Below are positions 11,150 to 12,693 of a DNA stretch of 12,693 bases, piece by piece; positions within the stretch are counted from its first letter, which is position 1, and each line of letters starts with the position of its first letter. The notes beneath the pieces are model-generated. The model was given only the letters and a program-made list of their open reading frames with translations. It was not told the origin of the DNA and searched no databases. The position numbers were made by a program, and so were the translations under genes. The stretch is from Phoronis ovalis (Eukaryota > Phoronida > Phoronidae): the NCBI GenBank assembly GCA_028565635.1, contig JAOXYB010043093.1, positions 1-12,693 on the forward strand, written 5' to 3'.

Positions 11150-12077
11150 TTAATTAGTGTGCACTCTCATGTGTCTATTTAAATTTCCAGATTGGGAAAA
11201 TCGTAACAAGCACAATTTACATTGGTATGGCTTTTCACCAGAATGAATTCTCATGTGCTTAGTTAAAGTGGAACTGTCACTAAATGCTTTTTTGCACATT
11301 CGACATCTGTACGGACGTTCTCCGGAATGCGTGCGCATGTGCGTAGTTACTGAAGAACTCTGAGAAAAACGCCGGTCACACACCGGACATGTGAATGGCT
11401 TCTCCCCGCTATGTGTCCGCAAATGGGCAGTTAAATTCGCCGCTTGTGAGAAGGATTTGCTGCATGAAGTACAACGATAAGGTTTTTCACCCGAATGTGT
11501 GCGCATGTGAGTTTTAAGTGTACTTGGTCTTGCATAATTTTTACCACATATACGGCAGATGTTTAATTTTCCTGCCATTTCAGCTCCCGTCCCTCTTCCG
11601 TTGAAGAACTTTATCCCTTTTCCTATGGGAGAATTTCTGCTGTAAAGTTTGGAAAAATCAGAAACATAATGGTCACTTTTACTGTGTGCTTCTGCAGGAA
11701 AGTAATAAGCATCTCGATTGCTGTAAATTGGATTACCGATAGAACTATAATAACTCCCATCATCTGATGCTTGCGGAGTGGCGTAATATGGCGTTTCATA
11801 TCCATGCTGATTCATCGGCCAGTAAGGCTGCATGTGATTGGTTGTTTGTGGAACGCCGACAGGGACGCCGACGTTCATGCTCATAGAGACGTTGACACTG
11901 AATAAACTGGAACTATGAGCGTCGTGATCGACGTATGGAGTGTTGCCGTAATGTGACGGTGTCTGGTAATAAGCCGGCTGTGTCGTCTGTTGCAGTGGTG
12001 ACATCTGCGGGTGAATTATTGCGTGTTTCAACGACAGCAAAGCATCAGCGACATCCTGTGGATTCTTTTCTTTTTCT
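11150..12077 (-). CDS. glass: Glass-type C2H2 zinc-finger transcription factor, terminal exon (5' part outside window)
   Basis: This is the last exon of a Glass family protein, the nuclear regulator that drives photoreceptor differentiation in Drosophila. The exon encodes 308 complete residues after a split codon. The first half is Tyr/Pro/Gln/Ser-rich without a folded domain, apart from a possibly conserved segment near its start ([16 protein letters not shown]). Five tandem C2H2 fingers follow at exon residues 174-194, 202-222, 230-250, 258-278 and 286-306 (nucleotides 11557-11159), with TGEKP-type linkers (SGEKP/SGERP). Signatures such as [32 protein letters not shown] and [21 protein letters not shown] match Drosophila Glass as I remember it almost residue for residue. 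The protein ends two residues after the last finger at TAA (11152-11150). The 5' edge is an acceptor, TATTTTTAG, ending at 12078, so the first base completes a codon begun in the previous exon. The initiator Met is not in this window. Confidence 0.9.
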
Positions 12078-12693
12078 CTAAAAATAAATGAAATAAAAAT
12101 ATCTAACTAGAGACCCTCTCTTGGGAATAAAAGCTAGGTCTTCGTCTGGAGTGCTTTATAAAGCAAGAAATGAATAGAAACTACTATTACAGGCATTGAT
12201 AAGTACGGATTCGGATACAGCATCTCTCATGTGATGATAAAAGTTACTGACAAATAAAGTCTTCATCGAATAGACGCTCCCTCTAATAGACTTCTTAATA
12301 GATACGCAAATATCTAGATACGTAACGATGATAAATACGTTTTTTTCATTTCGATGGAGATCATCTTATTCACGATTAATATAGAATTTGTCTCAAAATA
12401 TGACATAAAACTTAGTTACAATTTAATTTTAAAGTCTATCACCTGGGCAGAAAGTAGCTCTTTTTAAAATTGGAAATATAGAAGTTACATGATTATGAAA
12501 CGACGGAAATTTCTCATTCAAGTGTAATATACACATAATATCTAAATACATCTGTACGCCAATTAAACAGTAGAAATATATGACATTCAGAACAAACCGG
12601 ACCTGATAAGTAATTTAATATACAGTACGAGATATGTCGAGAAATATTACAAAAAGTCAGATAGTTTCGTTTATTAAAGTTATTCTACTATAC
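12078..12693 (-). other. Glass intron (partial, 3' end only)
   Basis: This is AT-rich sequence upstream of the glass terminal exon on the minus strand, ending in a T-rich tract and TTTTTAG. I see no convincing further glass exon before the window edge. A short minus-strand frame around 12160-12245 is open for about 27 codons but has no recognisable glass sequence or clear splice pair. Confidence 0.6.

Noticed and set aside
11623-11805. Second minus-strand open frame inside the glass exon
   Set aside because: Out of frame with the zinc fingers and not protein-like.
12160-12245. Possible additional glass exon upstream of the terminal exon
   Set aside because: The frame is short and does not resemble glass protein; no convincing acceptor and donor pair in matching phase.

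Overview
The window looks like nuclear DNA from an invertebrate animal, and two minus-strand developmental regulators anchor that reading. It is AT-rich (about two thirds A+T by eye) and mostly non-coding. Its coding parts are exons with good splice signals rather than bacterial-style ORFs. The two genes are an NK1-class homeobox gene (slouch / NKX1 family) and the last exon of a glass-type five-C2H2-zinc-finger gene. As far as I know, glass is absent from vertebrates. The overall look suits a protostome, perhaps a lophotrochozoan (mollusc, annelid or brachiopod), but the phylum cannot be fixed from the sequence alone.

Layout, left to right on the + strand. 1-131 is the 3' flank of NK1. 132-697 is NK1 exon 2, holding the complete homeodomain and the C-terminus. 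698-3257 is a 2.56 kb intron. 3258-3894 is NK1 exon 1, with the eh1/TN repressor motif and an acidic run. The two exons join in phase 1 to give a predicted 400-residue protein. 3895 to about 10980 is intergenic DNA of about 7 kb. I find no credible gene in it, but several islands are less AT-rich than their surroundings or dense in binding-site-like motifs (about 4260-4560, 4600-4760, 5620-5700, 6290-6410, 8520-8760 and 9640-9720). The glass 3' UTR probably ends near 10980. 11150-12077 is the terminal glass exon with all five fingers, and 12078-12693 is the intron upstream of it. The earlier glass exons lie beyond the window.

Both genes are transcribed leftwards, so the 3' end of glass faces the 5' end of NK1. 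The DNA between them is therefore NK1 upstream sequence and possible glass downstream control DNA. NK1 proteins are sequence-specific repressors in neural and mesodermal patterning. Glass drives photoreceptor differentiation in Drosophila. Nothing here shows that the two act together; linkage is the only relation seen.

I found no sign of a mobile element with coding capacity, a CRISPR array, a tRNA or rRNA gene, or a previously undescribed enzymatic system. The points worth a second look are the NK1-glass linkage, a tandem in-frame splice acceptor in NK1, a coding trinucleotide repeat, and several motif clusters and inverted repeats. All regulatory-site calls are motif matches by eye without conservation data and should be read as candidates.
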